The notes beneath the pieces are model-generated. The model had not been told where the DNA came from, made no database searches, and worked only from the letters and a program-made list of their open reading frames with translations. A stretch of 64,000 nucleotides of DNA, taken from positions 434,001-498,000 of the forward strand of contig NC_013422.1 of assembly GCF_000024765.1 (NCBI RefSeq), read 5' to 3'. Positions 36,781 through 46,247 of this stretch are shown here, piece by piece. A program made the translations under genes and the position numbers. The DNA comes from Halothiobacillus neapolitanus c2 (lineage in GTDB: Bacteria; Pseudomonadota; Gammaproteobacteria; Halothiobacillales; Halothiobacillaceae). Each line of letters opens with the position of its first letter. Positions within the stretch are counted from its first letter, which is position 1.

Positions 36781-37863
36781 ATGTTATTGATTCTGTTCGA
36801 TTGGTTAGCGAAATTCTATAGCCCGTTTGGTGTGTTTCATTATCTTACGTTGCGCACCATGCTCGGCGTGCTAACCGCCCTGATTGTCGCCCTGTGGATT
36901 GGCCCACCGATGATTCGCTGGTTGCAATCGATCAAAGCCGGTCAGCCCATCCGCAGCGACGGCCCGCAATCGCATCTGTCCAAGGCGGGCACGCCGACGA
37001 TGGGCGGGGCGCTCATTCTCGTTGCCATTGGTGTGGCGGTATTGCTCTGGGGCGATCTGACCAATCGTTATGTCTGGATTGCCTTATTGACTACCTTCGG
37101 CTTCGGGTTGATCGGGGGAGTGGACGACTACCTCAAACTCTCCAAGCGCAACAGCAAGGGGCTGGCTTCCCGCTACAAATATTTTTGGCAGTCGGTGATC
37201 GCGCTGATCGTCGCTGTGGTGCTATTCAACATGGCAAAAACACCACAAGAAACCGGATTGATCATCCCGTTATTCAAGGATGTGCTGATCCCGCTGGGTT
37301 TTGGCTACATCCTGCTGACGTACTTTGTCATCGTGGGTAGTTCCAATGCCGTCAACCTTACCGATGGCCTCGATGGTCTGGCCATTATGCCGACCGTGTT
37401 GGTGGCCGGTGGGCTTTCGGTGTTCGCCTATGTCACGGGCAATGTCAAATTCGCGGTTTATCTGGGCATTCCCTTCGTGCCCGGCGCGGGCGAACTGGCC
37501 GTGTTCTGCGCGGCAATCGTCGGCGCGGGGCTTGGTTTTTTGTGGTTCAACAGTTACCCGGCGCAAGTGTTCATGGGCGACATCGGTGCGTTGGCACTCG
37601 GCGCGGCTTTAGGCGTGGTCGCGGTGATGGTGCGCCAGGAAATCGTGCTGTTCATCATGGGCGGGATCTTCGTGCTGGAAACCGTATCGGTGATGCTGCA
37701 GGTCGCCTCATTCAAGCTCACCGGCAAGCGGATTTTCCGCATGGCGCCGATTCATCATCACTTCGAACTCAAAGGTTGGCCTGAGCCAAAGGTCATTGTG
37801 CGGTTCTGGATTATCACCGTGATTCTGGTGCTGATCGGCTTGGCGACGTTGAAGGTGCGCTGA
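36781..37863 (+). CDS. mraY: Phospho-N-acetylmuramoyl-pentapeptide transferase
   Basis: Inner-membrane enzyme making lipid I on undecaprenyl phosphate. The protein is 360 aa, exactly the E. coli length. It shows the N-terminal [22 protein letters not shown] pieces, [13 protein letters not shown], the catalytic aspartates in [39 protein letters not shown] and the HHHFELKGW motif; about ten membrane spans. The ATG at 36781 directly follows the murF stop with one base between. Confidence 0.98.
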   Translation: MLLILFDWLAKFYSPFGVFHYLTLRTMLGVLTALIVALWIGPPMIRWLQSIKAGQPIRSDGPQSHLSKAGTPTMGGALILVAIGVAVLLWGDLTNRYVWIALLTTFGFGLIGGVDDYLKLSKRNSKGLASRYKYFWQSVIALIVAVVLFNMAKTPQETGLIIPLFKDVLIPLGFGYILLTYFVIVGSSNAVNLTDGLDGLAIMPTVLVAGGLSVFAYVTGNVKFAVYLGIPFVPGAGELAVFCAAIVGAGLGFLWFNSYPAQVFMGDIGALALGAALGVVAVMVRQEIVLFIMGGIFVLETVSVMLQVASFKLTGKRIFRMAPIHHHFELKGWPEPKVIVRFWIITVILVLIGLATLKVR

Positions 37864-39278
37864 TGGAAAAACACAGCCTCATTCTGGGTATGGGTAAAAG
37901 CGGGCTATCCGTGGCGCGGCATTTGTCGCGTCTCGGCCTGCCGTTTGCTGCTGCCGATACTCGCGATGACGCTGTATTGCGTGCCGAGTGGGTTGCGCAG
38001 TATCCAGACATTTCCATCACCATGGGCGCCTTGCACGAGTCGCTGCTGGATAACGTGGCGGAGCTCATCGTCAGCCCCGGTATCGCGCTGGATTTGCCCT
38101 TGATCATGTCGGCACGAGTGAAGCAAATTCCCGTGCGAGGCGATATCGATCTGGCTCTGCATGCGAGCGATGTGCCCGTCGTTTTGATTACCGGCTCGAA
38201 CGGCAAGAGCACGGTGACGGCGCTCGTTGGCGAATTGCTGAATGCGGCAGGCGTGTCTGCCGTAGTGGGCGGAAATTTCGGTACCCCCGCACTGGATTTG
38301 CTGACTACCGATGCCGATGTGCTGGTGCTTGAAGTGTCCAGCTTTCAGCTCGAATCGACCGATTTCAGCGGCTTGGCGCCCGCACAGATGCCGCGAGCCG
38401 CAACGGTGCTGAATATCAGTCAGGATCACCTCGATCGCCACGGTACGCTGGCGCACTACGCTGCGATCAAGGAAACCGCGTTGCATCAGGCGCGTCGCGC
38501 GGTGTTGAACCGGGACGATCCTATGGTGGCCGCGATGGCGGAACGGGCCTCGGGCGATGTGATCTGGTTCGGTACGGCCATGCCAACGCAACCGAGTGAT
38601 TTTGGCCTGATGACGATCGCAGGTGAATCATGGCTGATACAGGCTCAGGCAAATGCAACCGCACTTTCGATTCTACCTGTTCAAGCATTGGGTTTGACCG
38701 GGCGGCACAATCAGATGAATGTGTTGGCGGCTCTGGCGTTAATACAAGCCGTTGTGCCGGATGTTGCTTTGAACGACGATCGCTTGCTGAACGTCCTGCG
38801 TCAATTCACCGGTTTGCCGCACCGGGCTCAAAGCGTGGGCGTGATCAATGGTGTGCGCTTCATTGACGATTCCAAGGCCACCAATGTGGGCGCGGCTGTT
38901 GCGGCCATTCTCGGAATGCCTGCACCATTGGTTTTGATTGCCGGCGGTCAGGGTAAAGGACAGGACTTCGCCCCCTTGGCCGAATCGCTGGTCGGGCGTT
39001 GTGCCGGCTTGATTCTTATGGGACAGGATCAGGCGGTTATCGCCGAAGCGCTGCAGAATGAACCGGGTGCTACATGGCCCGTTCGTCGCGTGCATTCGAT
39101 GATCGAAGCGGTTCAGGCGGCAGCAGATATCGCGCCACCACAATCTACGGTGTTGTTGGCACCCGCTTGCGCCAGTCTCGACATGTTCGTGAGCTATGTG
39201 GATCGCGGCAATCAATTCGCCGCCGCGGTAGCGTCACTTTCCGCCAAAAAGACAAATGGTACGGAGTTCACCTCATGA
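37863..39278 (+). CDS. murD: UDP-MurNAc-L-alanine:D-glutamate ligase
   Basis: Adds D-glutamate to UDP-MurNAc-L-Ala. The 471-aa product has the nucleotide fold LGMGKSGLSVARHL, VSPGI, the ATP loop ITGSNGKSTVTAL (~residue 108), VGGNFGTPALDLL, LEVSSFQLE and the C-terminal DDSKATNVGAAVAAI, LLAPACASLDMF. Its stop overlaps the ftsW start (ATGA). Confidence 0.97.
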   Translation: MEKHSLILGMGKSGLSVARHLSRLGLPFAAADTRDDAVLRAEWVAQYPDISITMGALHESLLDNVAELIVSPGIALDLPLIMSARVKQIPVRGDIDLALHASDVPVVLITGSNGKSTVTALVGELLNAAGVSAVVGGNFGTPALDLLTTDADVLVLEVSSFQLESTDFSGLAPAQMPRAATVLNISQDHLDRHGTLAHYAAIKETALHQARRAVLNRDDPMVAAMAERASGDVIWFGTAMPTQPSDFGLMTIAGESWLIQAQANATALSILPVQALGLTGRHNQMNVLAALALIQAVVPDVALNDDRLLNVLRQFTGLPHRAQSVGVINGVRFIDDSKATNVGAAVAAILGMPAPLVLIAGGQGKGQDFAPLAESLVGRCAGLILMGQDQAVIAEALQNEPGATWPVRRVHSMIEAVQAAADIAPPQSTVLLAPACASLDMFVSYVDRGNQFAAAVASLSAKKTNGTEFTS

Positions 39279-40522
39279 ACCGTACCGTGCAAAAACTGCT
39301 GCCCTGGTTGACGGCATCGGCACAAGATGTGGAAAAAGTGCGCAACGAGAGCATTCGGCTTGATCCGATCTTGATGGTTGCCGTGCTGGCACTGCTGGCG
39401 TGGGGGCTTGTCATGGTGACTTCCGCCTCCATGGAGTTGGGCGAGCGCTTTGGCAATCCGTTCTTTTTTGTGATTCGGCAGACGATCGCCGTGGTCATTG
39501 GCGCCTCCATCACTGTGTGGCTGGTGTTGCGGCAGCCGATTGCGCTGTGGGTCGAATACAAACTGTGGATTCTGATCGCTTCATTGCTATTGCTGTTGGT
39601 CGTGCTATTGCCGGGGATTGGCCACTCCGTGAATGGGGCGAATCGTTGGATTCCGCTGGGACCGGTCAATATTCAGGTCTCTGAATTTGCCCGCTTGGGG
39701 CTCATCATCTGGATGGCTGGCTACATCGCCACTCACACCATCAAGCTGCAAAATCGAATCACCGGGATGTTGGGGCCGGGCGTCGTTATCTTCGCTGCAA
39801 GCTTGTTGTTGTTGTTGCAACCGGACTTCGGAACAACCGCAGTGCTCGCTGCCACGTTGTTCGCGATGGCGTGGTTGGCGCGTGCACAGTGGCAGATGAT
39901 GGTGGGCTCGACACTGGTGATGGGCGTGCTCGGTGTCTTTGTTGTGCTTTCTGAGCAATACCGAATCGAGCGGTTGCTGTCGTTTTCCAACCCGTTCGCT
40001 GATCCCTTTGGGCACGGTTATCAACTGGCCAATGCTTTGATTGCCATCGGTACGGGCGGCGTTTGGGGACGCGGTCTGGGTGAGAGCATCCAAAAATTAT
40101 CCTACCTGCCTGAAGCACACACCGATTTTATTTTTGCCGTATTGGCGGAAGAACTGGGGTTGATCGGGGTGATTGCCCTGATCGGGCTGTACGGTCTCAT
40201 CGTCTGGCGCGGGTTTGTGATTGCCAATATGGCGTGGAAGGAAAATCAGATTGCCGGTGCGGCGTTGGCCTGGGGCATCAGCGTGTGGATCGGGATGCAG
40301 GCGCTGATCAACATGGGTGTGAATATGGGCGTGCTGCCAACCAAGGGGCTCACCTTGCCGCTGATGAGTTATGGCGGTTCGGCCATGATCGTGGCACTGA
40401 TTTCGCTGGGGTTTTTGATGCGGGTGCACCACGAGGCGGCCATGGTGGCCGAGCTGCGTGAAGCGCAGATGACGAAGCGACAGCAGGATGCATCGATACG
40501 GACAAAGGAGGTGTTGTCATGA
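39275..40522 (+). CDS. ftsW: Septal peptidoglycan polymerase FtsW (SEDS family)
   Basis: Lipid II polymerase working with FtsI at the septum. The 415-aa product has about ten membrane segments and the SEDS signatures INGANRWIPLG-like VNGANRWIPLGPVNIQVSEFARL, LLQPDFGTTAV, GGVWGRGLGESIQKLSYLPEAHTDFIFAVLAEELG and the end KGLTLPLMSYGGSAM split across loops. ATG 39275 overlaps the murD stop; an upstream extension in the same frame is inside murD and not used. Confidence 0.97.
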   Translation: MNRTVQKLLPWLTASAQDVEKVRNESIRLDPILMVAVLALLAWGLVMVTSASMELGERFGNPFFFVIRQTIAVVIGASITVWLVLRQPIALWVEYKLWILIASLLLLLVVLLPGIGHSVNGANRWIPLGPVNIQVSEFARLGLIIWMAGYIATHTIKLQNRITGMLGPGVVIFAASLLLLLQPDFGTTAVLAATLFAMAWLARAQWQMMVGSTLVMGVLGVFVVLSEQYRIERLLSFSNPFADPFGHGYQLANALIAIGTGGVWGRGLGESIQKLSYLPEAHTDFIFAVLAEELGLIGVIALIGLYGLIVWRGFVIANMAWKENQIAGAALAWGISVWIGMQALINMGVNMGVLPTKGLTLPLMSYGGSAMIVALISLGFLMRVHHEAAMVAELREAQMTKRQQDASIRTKEVLS

Positions 40523-41643
40523 CCAGTCAGGAAAAACCTCTTGTTTATGTGATGGCCGGTGGTACGGGTGGGCATGTCATCCCCGCTTTGGCCGTGGCTC
40601 GTGGCCTTGCCGAAAAAGGCTATGCCATTCGTTGGCTCGGCACGACCGCGGGTATTGAGGCCCGACTCGTGCCGGAAGCCGGCTTCCCGATCGACTGGCT
40701 CACCATTGGCGGCCTGCGGGGCAAAAACCTGCTGACACGCCTGTTGACGCCCCTGCGACTCATTCGCGCTGTATTTGCCGCCAGAAAATATTTTGCCCGC
40801 AACAAGCCCGCCCTTGTTCTGGGATTGGGCGGCTACGCCTCCGGGCCCGGCGGATTGGCTGCGCGTTGGTTGGGTCTCCCGTTGGTGATTCACGAACAAA
40901 ATGCAATCGCCGGTTTGACTAATCGTGTGCTGGCCCGAATTGCCAACCAGACGCTTGCCGCCTATCTGAACGCGTTTCCTCGCGTGCCACAGGCATTCAC
41001 GGTTGTCGGCAATCCGGTGCGCGCGGACATCGTGGGTATGCCCGGTGTGGTGCAGCGGCAGATCGGTCATCGTGGCCCGGTTCGCGTTCTGGTACTCGGC
41101 GGAAGTCTGGGTGCGAAAGCACTGAACGACACGGTGCCATCCGCACTGTCCCGGGTTAGCCCGCAGTTGCCGATTTCAGTCTGGCATCAGACGGGGATCA
41201 AAAACATCGAATCCACCCAGACCAATTACAAACAATGCAAATGGGCGGACGGTAGTGATTACCGCGTCGTGCCGTTTATTGACGACATGGCGCAAGCCTA
41301 TGCCTGGGCCGATTTTGTGATTGCGCGTGCGGGTGCCCTGACTGTGGCCGAGATCAGCGTCGCAGGCATCGGCGCGTTGTTCGTGCCGTTCCCCCATGCC
41401 GTCGATGACCACCAGACTCACAACGCAGAACCCCTCGTTCAGTCCGGCGCGGCGCTCTTGATGCAGCAGCGGGATATGACTGTGGAGCGGTTGGTCGATT
41501 CACTTGTCCCCGTGTTGAGCGACCCGGATCGGCTGCGGGAGATGGCACTGGCCGCACGCGAGCGGGCGTTGCCCAAGGCAACAGAAACCATGGTGCGTAT
41601 CTGTATTGAAACCATGAAAAAACAGCATAAGGCGGCCACATGA
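40519..41643 (+). CDS. murG: UDP-GlcNAc:lipid I N-acetylglucosaminyltransferase
   Basis: Peripheral inner-membrane GT-B enzyme that converts lipid I to lipid II. The 374-aa product has the glycine-rich AGGTGGHVIPALAVA, LGLGGYASGPGGLAARWLGLPLVIHEQNAIAGLTN in pieces, VLGGSLGAKALND and the C-terminal donor-binding FVIARAGALTVAEIS. AAGGAGGTG just upstream is the strongest ribosome site in the cluster, despite the overlap with ftsW. Confidence 0.97.
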   Translation: MTSQEKPLVYVMAGGTGGHVIPALAVARGLAEKGYAIRWLGTTAGIEARLVPEAGFPIDWLTIGGLRGKNLLTRLLTPLRLIRAVFAARKYFARNKPALVLGLGGYASGPGGLAARWLGLPLVIHEQNAIAGLTNRVLARIANQTLAAYLNAFPRVPQAFTVVGNPVRADIVGMPGVVQRQIGHRGPVRVLVLGGSLGAKALNDTVPSALSRVSPQLPISVWHQTGIKNIESTQTNYKQCKWADGSDYRVVPFIDDMAQAYAWADFVIARAGALTVAEISVAGIGALFVPFPHAVDDHQTHNAEPLVQSGAALLMQQRDMTVERLVDSLVPVLSDPDRLREMALAARERALPKATETMVRICIETMKKQHKAAT

Positions 41644-43115
41644 TTAATCCCGCCATGATCAATTCAGTCGGGGGCACCCATCGCCCCGTTGCCGATATCC
41701 GTATGCGGCAGGTACGGCACCTGCATTTCGTCGGTATCGGCGGAGCGGGGATGAGCGGTATCGCCGAGGTGATGAAAACCTTGGGATTCACCGTGACAGG
41801 ATCGGATGTGGCGGAATCCGCTGCCGTGATCCGCTTGCGCCAACTCGGCATTCCGGTACAGATCGGCCATGCGGCCGCGCATGTCTGCGATGCGGATGTC
41901 ATCGTGATTTCTACCGCTGTGAAGGCCGATAACCCCGAACTGGCCGCAGCTCAGGCCAAACGCCTGCCGATCGTACGCCGCGCAGAAATGCTGGCCGAAC
42001 TGATGCGCTTCCGTATCGGTCTTGCCGTGGCCGGTACGCACGGTAAAACCACGACGACTTCATTGTTGGCGGCGATTCTGGCCGAAGCAGGTTGGGATCC
42101 GACCTACGTGATCGGCGGCAAGCTGTTGTCCAGTTCGTCCAATGCACGGCTTGGGCGGGGCGAATATCTGGTGGCCGAGGCGGACGAGTCCGATGCTTCG
42201 TTCCTGCATTTGCAGCCGCACGTCGCCATCGTGACCAACATCGATGCCGACCATCTTGAAACCTATGACGGCAATTTCGAACGATTGGTCGATCACTTCA
42301 TCGAATTTCTGCATAACCTGCCGTTCTACGGATTGGCGGTGCTCTGCGCCGATGATCCGGTTGCCGCGGGAATCACCGCGCGGGTTGGCCGACAGGTGCT
42401 GACCTACGGTATCGATCAGCCCGCCGACGTGCGTGCAACCGACGTGTACTCGGATGGTTTCGGCAGCCGTTTCGTGGTCAATCTGCCGAACCAGACTCAA
42501 TTCGACTGCCGTTTGGCCATGCCGGGGCGCCATAACGTGCTCAATGCGCTGGCGGCAATTACCGTTGCGCAGGATCTGGGTGTGCCGGTGGCCGCCATTC
42601 AACAGGCGCTGACCAGTTTTCAGGGTGTCGGTCGCCGACTTGAGCGTCGCGGAGCGTTGGCGATCAAAGGCAAGAAGCTGCCTCTGATCGACGATTACGG
42701 CCACCATCCGCGTGAAGTGGAAGCCACGCTTCAAGCCGTGCGTGCGGCTTGGCCCGATGTTCGTTTGGTCGTGATTTTCCAACCGCACCGCTTTAGCCGG
42801 ACCCGCGATTTATTCGAGGATTTCGTTCGTGTGTTGTCCACGGTCGATCACCTCATTTTGCTGGATGTGTATGCCGCGGGCGAAGCGCCGATTGCCGGTG
42901 CCGATGGCCGAAGTCTTGCCCGCGCGATTCGCAACCGGGGCCAGGTTGATCCGGTGTTTGTCGTAGGCGCAGACGAGGCGGCAGCGGTGCTGCCGGACAT
43001 CATTCCTGAAAATGAATTGGATCAGCCGATGCTCGTTCTCACGTTGGGCGCGGGCAATGTCGGCAGCCTGCCTGCCTTACTGCTGAACCGTTATGGAGAG
43101 CAAAGCCATGCGTGA
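41640..43115 (+). CDS. murC: UDP-N-acetylmuramate:L-alanine ligase
   Basis: First Mur ligase, adding L-Ala to UDP-MurNAc. The 491-aa product has LHFVGIGGAGMSGIAEVM, GSDVAES, the ATP loop VAGTHGKTTTTSLLA (~residue 129), EADESDASFL, NIDADHLETY and DDYGHHPREVEATL. The ~17-residue N-terminal extension before VRHLHFVG is a little longer than usual. The 3' end overlaps ddlB by 8 bases. Confidence 0.97.
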   Translation: MINPAMINSVGGTHRPVADIRMRQVRHLHFVGIGGAGMSGIAEVMKTLGFTVTGSDVAESAAVIRLRQLGIPVQIGHAAAHVCDADVIVISTAVKADNPELAAAQAKRLPIVRRAEMLAELMRFRIGLAVAGTHGKTTTTSLLAAILAEAGWDPTYVIGGKLLSSSSNARLGRGEYLVAEADESDASFLHLQPHVAIVTNIDADHLETYDGNFERLVDHFIEFLHNLPFYGLAVLCADDPVAAGITARVGRQVLTYGIDQPADVRATDVYSDGFGSRFVVNLPNQTQFDCRLAMPGRHNVLNALAAITVAQDLGVPVAAIQQALTSFQGVGRRLERRGALAIKGKKLPLIDDYGHHPREVEATLQAVRAAWPDVRLVVIFQPHRFSRTRDLFEDFVRVLSTVDHLILLDVYAAGEAPIAGADGRSLARAIRNRGQVDPVFVVGADEAAAVLPDIIPENELDQPMLVLTLGAGNVGSLPALLLNRYGEQSHA

Positions 43116-44082
43116 TCCCGCCGTATTTGGCCGCGTGTTGTTGCTGTTGGGCGGTTGGTCGTCCGAACGAGTTATTTCGCTCAAAAGCGGTGAAACCGTT
43201 CTGGGCGCGCTGCAACGTGCAGGCATCGATGTGACGGCTATGGATGTCCGGCGCGATTTTCTGCCCGAGTTGTTGGCTGCGCACCAAGCCAAGCCCTTCG
43301 ACCGTGCGTTCATCATCCTGCATGGCCGCGGTGGCGAAGACGGTCAGATTCAGGCTGTTCTTGAGTTGCTGGGTATTCCCTACACGGGGACTTCGATGGG
43401 CGGTTCCGCCATCGGGATGGACAAGCTCGCCTGCAAGCGGATCTGGCGTGGCGAAGGTTTGCCAACACCGCCTTGGGCGGTCGTGGCTACCGAGATAGAA
43501 GCCCATCGCGCATTGGATTCTCTTGGTTTGCCGGTGATGGTCAAACCGGTGGCAGAGGGGTCGAGCGTCGGTGTCGCCAAGGTTGATCAACCGGATCAGT
43601 TGGCGGCCGCTTTCCGCGAAGCAGCACGTTATGGACAGGTGATGATGGAGCGCTACATCCGTGGCGGCGAATACACCGTTTCACTGCTGGGTGGCCGCGC
43701 ATTACCCGTGATTCGACTCTCCACGCCGCACGATTTTTATGATTTCGACGCCAAGTATCTGGCAAACGATACCGAATACACCATTCCGAGCGGGTTGAGT
43801 GCCGAGGAAGAATCCGCCATGCAGGCAATCGCGCTCAAAGCGTTCGAACAGATCGGAGGATCGGGTTGGGGGCGGGTCGATTTCATGCGTGACGAGCACG
43901 GTCAGAATTGGTTGATCGAAGTCAACACCGTGCCGGGCATGACCGATCACTCGTTGGTGCCGATGGCCGCCCGCGCGGTCGGGATCGAGATCGAGGAATT
44001 GTGTCTGGGTATTTTGGCGCAGACGCTGCCTGACGAGTCGAAATCAACAGAGGGCTCCGCCAATGGTCGGGAACACGATTGA
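43108..44082 (+). CDS. ddlB: D-alanine:D-alanine ligase
   Basis: ATP-grasp enzyme that makes the D-Ala-D-Ala dipeptide for MurF. The 324-aa product shows LLLGGWSSERVISLKSGE, HGRGGEDGQIQAVLELLGIPYTGTS, the substrate/ATP residues in MVKPVAEGSSVGV and IEVNTVPGMTDHSLVP. ATG 43108 with GGAGA 7 bases before is chosen; an earlier ATG at 43093 would add five residues. No murB gene intervenes between murC and ddlB. Confidence 0.96.
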   Translation: MRDPAVFGRVLLLLGGWSSERVISLKSGETVLGALQRAGIDVTAMDVRRDFLPELLAAHQAKPFDRAFIILHGRGGEDGQIQAVLELLGIPYTGTSMGGSAIGMDKLACKRIWRGEGLPTPPWAVVATEIEAHRALDSLGLPVMVKPVAEGSSVGVAKVDQPDQLAAAFREAARYGQVMMERYIRGGEYTVSLLGGRALPVIRLSTPHDFYDFDAKYLANDTEYTIPSGLSAEEESAMQAIALKAFEQIGGSGWGRVDFMRDEHGQNWLIEVNTVPGMTDHSLVPMAARAVGIEIEELCLGILAQTLPDESKSTEGSANGREHD

Positions 44083-44084
44083 CG

Positions 44085-44900
44085 ATGGCCGCTGCATCAC
44101 GTCCCGTTCAAGCCAGGCCGAAGTCGCCTTCACTGCGCGAGCAGTGGGATGCGTTTGCACAAATGGCGATACGCCTGCTGACGGTGCTGTTCAACTGGGC
44201 CATTACCTTTGCTTTGCTGGGCATGCTGGGTCTTGCGGGTTGGGCATTCTGGCAAAAGCTTCAGGTGCCGGTAGCGCATGTCGTCGTTCAGGGAGCGACA
44301 CCCGAGGCGAGTGCGGATTGGGTTCGACGGGATTTGAGTGCCGTCATTGGTCAGGACATATGGCAGGTCGATCTCAACGCCGTGCAGGCGCAGTTGCTGA
44401 AAAACACCTGGCTGACGCGCGCCGACGTGCGCCGGGTCTGGCCGGATACGTTGGTGGTACAGATCGCGATTCATCATCCGATCGCGCGTTGGCAGGGCGA
44501 TCAGTTGCTGGATTCCGATGGTTCTGTGTTCCAACCCAACGGCATGTCGCGGGGTCTGGCAAATACCGAGGCATTGCCAAACCTGAGTGGGCCCGATGGA
44601 AGACAGTGGGCGGTGTGGGAGCGTTATTTGTCGCTCAAGCCCGCATTAGCCGCCGAAGGTCTGGAGATGACCGGATTGATCGAGAACTCACGTGGTTCGC
44701 TGGATGTGATGGTGCAGGGCGGTACGAAAATCCGTCTCGGTACAGAACAGATCGAATCGCGATTGCAGCGTCTGCTGGACGTGTACCAGAAAACGCTGGT
44801 GGGCAAGCTCGATCAGATCGCAGTGATCGATCTGCGCTACACGAACGGTTTTGCAGTGCAGTGGCGAAATCCGCCCGCTGCACCGAAGAAAAAGAAATGA
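44085..44900 (+). CDS. ftsQ: Cell division protein FtsQ
   Basis: Bitopic divisome scaffold bridging early and late division proteins. The 271-aa product has a cytoplasmic tail, one membrane span (~35-55, LFNWAITFALLGMLGLAGWAFW), then a POTRA domain (VAHVVVQGATPEAS, DLNAVQAQLLKNTWLTRADVRRVWPDTLVVQIAIHHPIARW) and the FtsQ beta domain ending VIDLRYTNGFAVQW. ATG 44085 lies just after the ddlB stop; a TTG at 44079 is possible. Confidence 0.95.
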   Translation: MAAASRPVQARPKSPSLREQWDAFAQMAIRLLTVLFNWAITFALLGMLGLAGWAFWQKLQVPVAHVVVQGATPEASADWVRRDLSAVIGQDIWQVDLNAVQAQLLKNTWLTRADVRRVWPDTLVVQIAIHHPIARWQGDQLLDSDGSVFQPNGMSRGLANTEALPNLSGPDGRQWAVWERYLSLKPALAAEGLEMTGLIENSRGSLDVMVQGGTKIRLGTEQIESRLQRLLDVYQKTLVGKLDQIAVIDLRYTNGFAVQWRNPPAAPKKKK

Positions 44901-44930
44901 TGCCAATAACCTGGAAGTCGAGATAAGCAC

Positions 44931-46181
44931 ATGGCAATTGCAGTACGAAAAGGGGAACGGGATTTGGTGGTCGGCCTGGACGTGGGCACCAGTAAGGTCG
45001 CCGCGCTTGTGGGGGAGTATGACGCCGACGGCAACCTGAGCCTGATCGGGTTCGGGCAGTCGCCGACCAACAAGGGGTTGCGGCGCGGTTCGGTTGTGGA
45101 TATCGAGTCGACATCCTTCGCGATTCAGCGCGCGATCGATGCCGCTGGCGCCATGTCCAATTGCGAGATTGGCTCGGTCTGGGTCGGTGTGGCCGGAGAT
45201 CATGTCATCAGCATGGATTCGAAAGGCATGACGGGAACCGCCGGCCGTGAGATTACCGCGGCGGATATCCATCAGGTCGTACAGTCGGCCAAGGCCGTCA
45301 AGATCCCGGACGGGCAGCAGATTCTGTACAGCGAACCGCAAGAATTTCGGATCGACGGACAGGACGGCATCCGCAAGCCGCAGGGCATGACAGGGCATCG
45401 ACTCGAAGCCGACGTGCACATCGTGACAACGGCCACCAACAACGTGCAGAACATCGTCAAGTGTGTGGAACGCTGCGGTCTGGCGGTCACGGGCACTGTG
45501 CTCGATCCGATTGCGGCGGCCACAGCGGTGCTCAATGACGATGAAAAAGAGCTGGGCGTCGCGCTGATCGATATCGGTGGTGGTACCACTGATATCGCCA
45601 TCTATACCCGGGGCGCGTTGCGCTACACCACCGTGTTGCCGATTGCCGGCGAGCAGATCACCAATGATCTGGCTTATGGCCTGACCACACCACCGGCGCA
45701 AGCAGAAGAAATCAAACGTAAATTCGCCAGCCTGCACCCGCTCGACGATCGGGCACAGGACGAAGAAATCGAAGTGCCCGGTGTGAGCGGTCGTCAGCCC
45801 CGACGGATTTCGCGCGACACCATGATGCGCATTTGCCGCCCCCGCGTGGAAGAAATCTTGGGATATATCCAGGAAGCCATTCGACGCTCCGGATATCACG
45901 AAATGATCAATGCAGGCGTGGTGCTCACCGGCGGAACCGCCGCGATGCCCGGCCTAGTGGAGCTTTGCGAAGATTTTCTGCAAATGCCCACCCGCCTCGG
46001 TTTGCCGCAAGGCATCAGTGGCAACCACGATGCATTAAAGAATCCAGCCAACGCGACCGGCGTCGGCTTGATCCTGCACGGACGAAGACTGGAAGCCCAG
46101 GGCGGAATCCCTGCGCCCGTCGGCGTGCAGGCTGAACCCCCGCTTGATCGGCTTAAACGCTGGTTCAAAGAGCATTTTTAA
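44931..46181 (+). CDS. ftsA: Cell division protein FtsA
   Basis: Actin-like protein that tethers FtsZ to the membrane. The 416-aa product has VVGLDVGTSKVAALVGEY (phosphate 1), IDIGGGTTDIAIY (phosphate 2), VVLTGGTAAMPGL (adenosine motif) and a C-terminal amphipathic helix LDRLKRWFKEHF that serves as the membrane anchor. It is followed by a 66-base spacer before ftsZ that may carry extra promoter activity. Confidence 0.97.
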   Translation: MAIAVRKGERDLVVGLDVGTSKVAALVGEYDADGNLSLIGFGQSPTNKGLRRGSVVDIESTSFAIQRAIDAAGAMSNCEIGSVWVGVAGDHVISMDSKGMTGTAGREITAADIHQVVQSAKAVKIPDGQQILYSEPQEFRIDGQDGIRKPQGMTGHRLEADVHIVTTATNNVQNIVKCVERCGLAVTGTVLDPIAAATAVLNDDEKELGVALIDIGGGTTDIAIYTRGALRYTTVLPIAGEQITNDLAYGLTTPPAQAEEIKRKFASLHPLDDRAQDEEIEVPGVSGRQPRRISRDTMMRICRPRVEEILGYIQEAIRRSGYHEMINAGVVLTGGTAAMPGLVELCEDFLQMPTRLGLPQGISGNHDALKNPANATGVGLILHGRRLEAQGGIPAPVGVQAEPPLDRLKRWFKEHF

Positions 46182-46247
46182 TCTGTTTTTATCACCTCAA
46201 TGGCCCACACCCATTGAATTTTGTTTGTTATTGAAGGAGACGACATC

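Noticed and set aside
44063-44926. 287-aa plus-strand frame overlapping ftsQ
   Set aside because: Alternative-frame reading of ftsQ; Arg/Gly/Ser-rich with no domain, whereas ftsQ shows a membrane span and POTRA domain.
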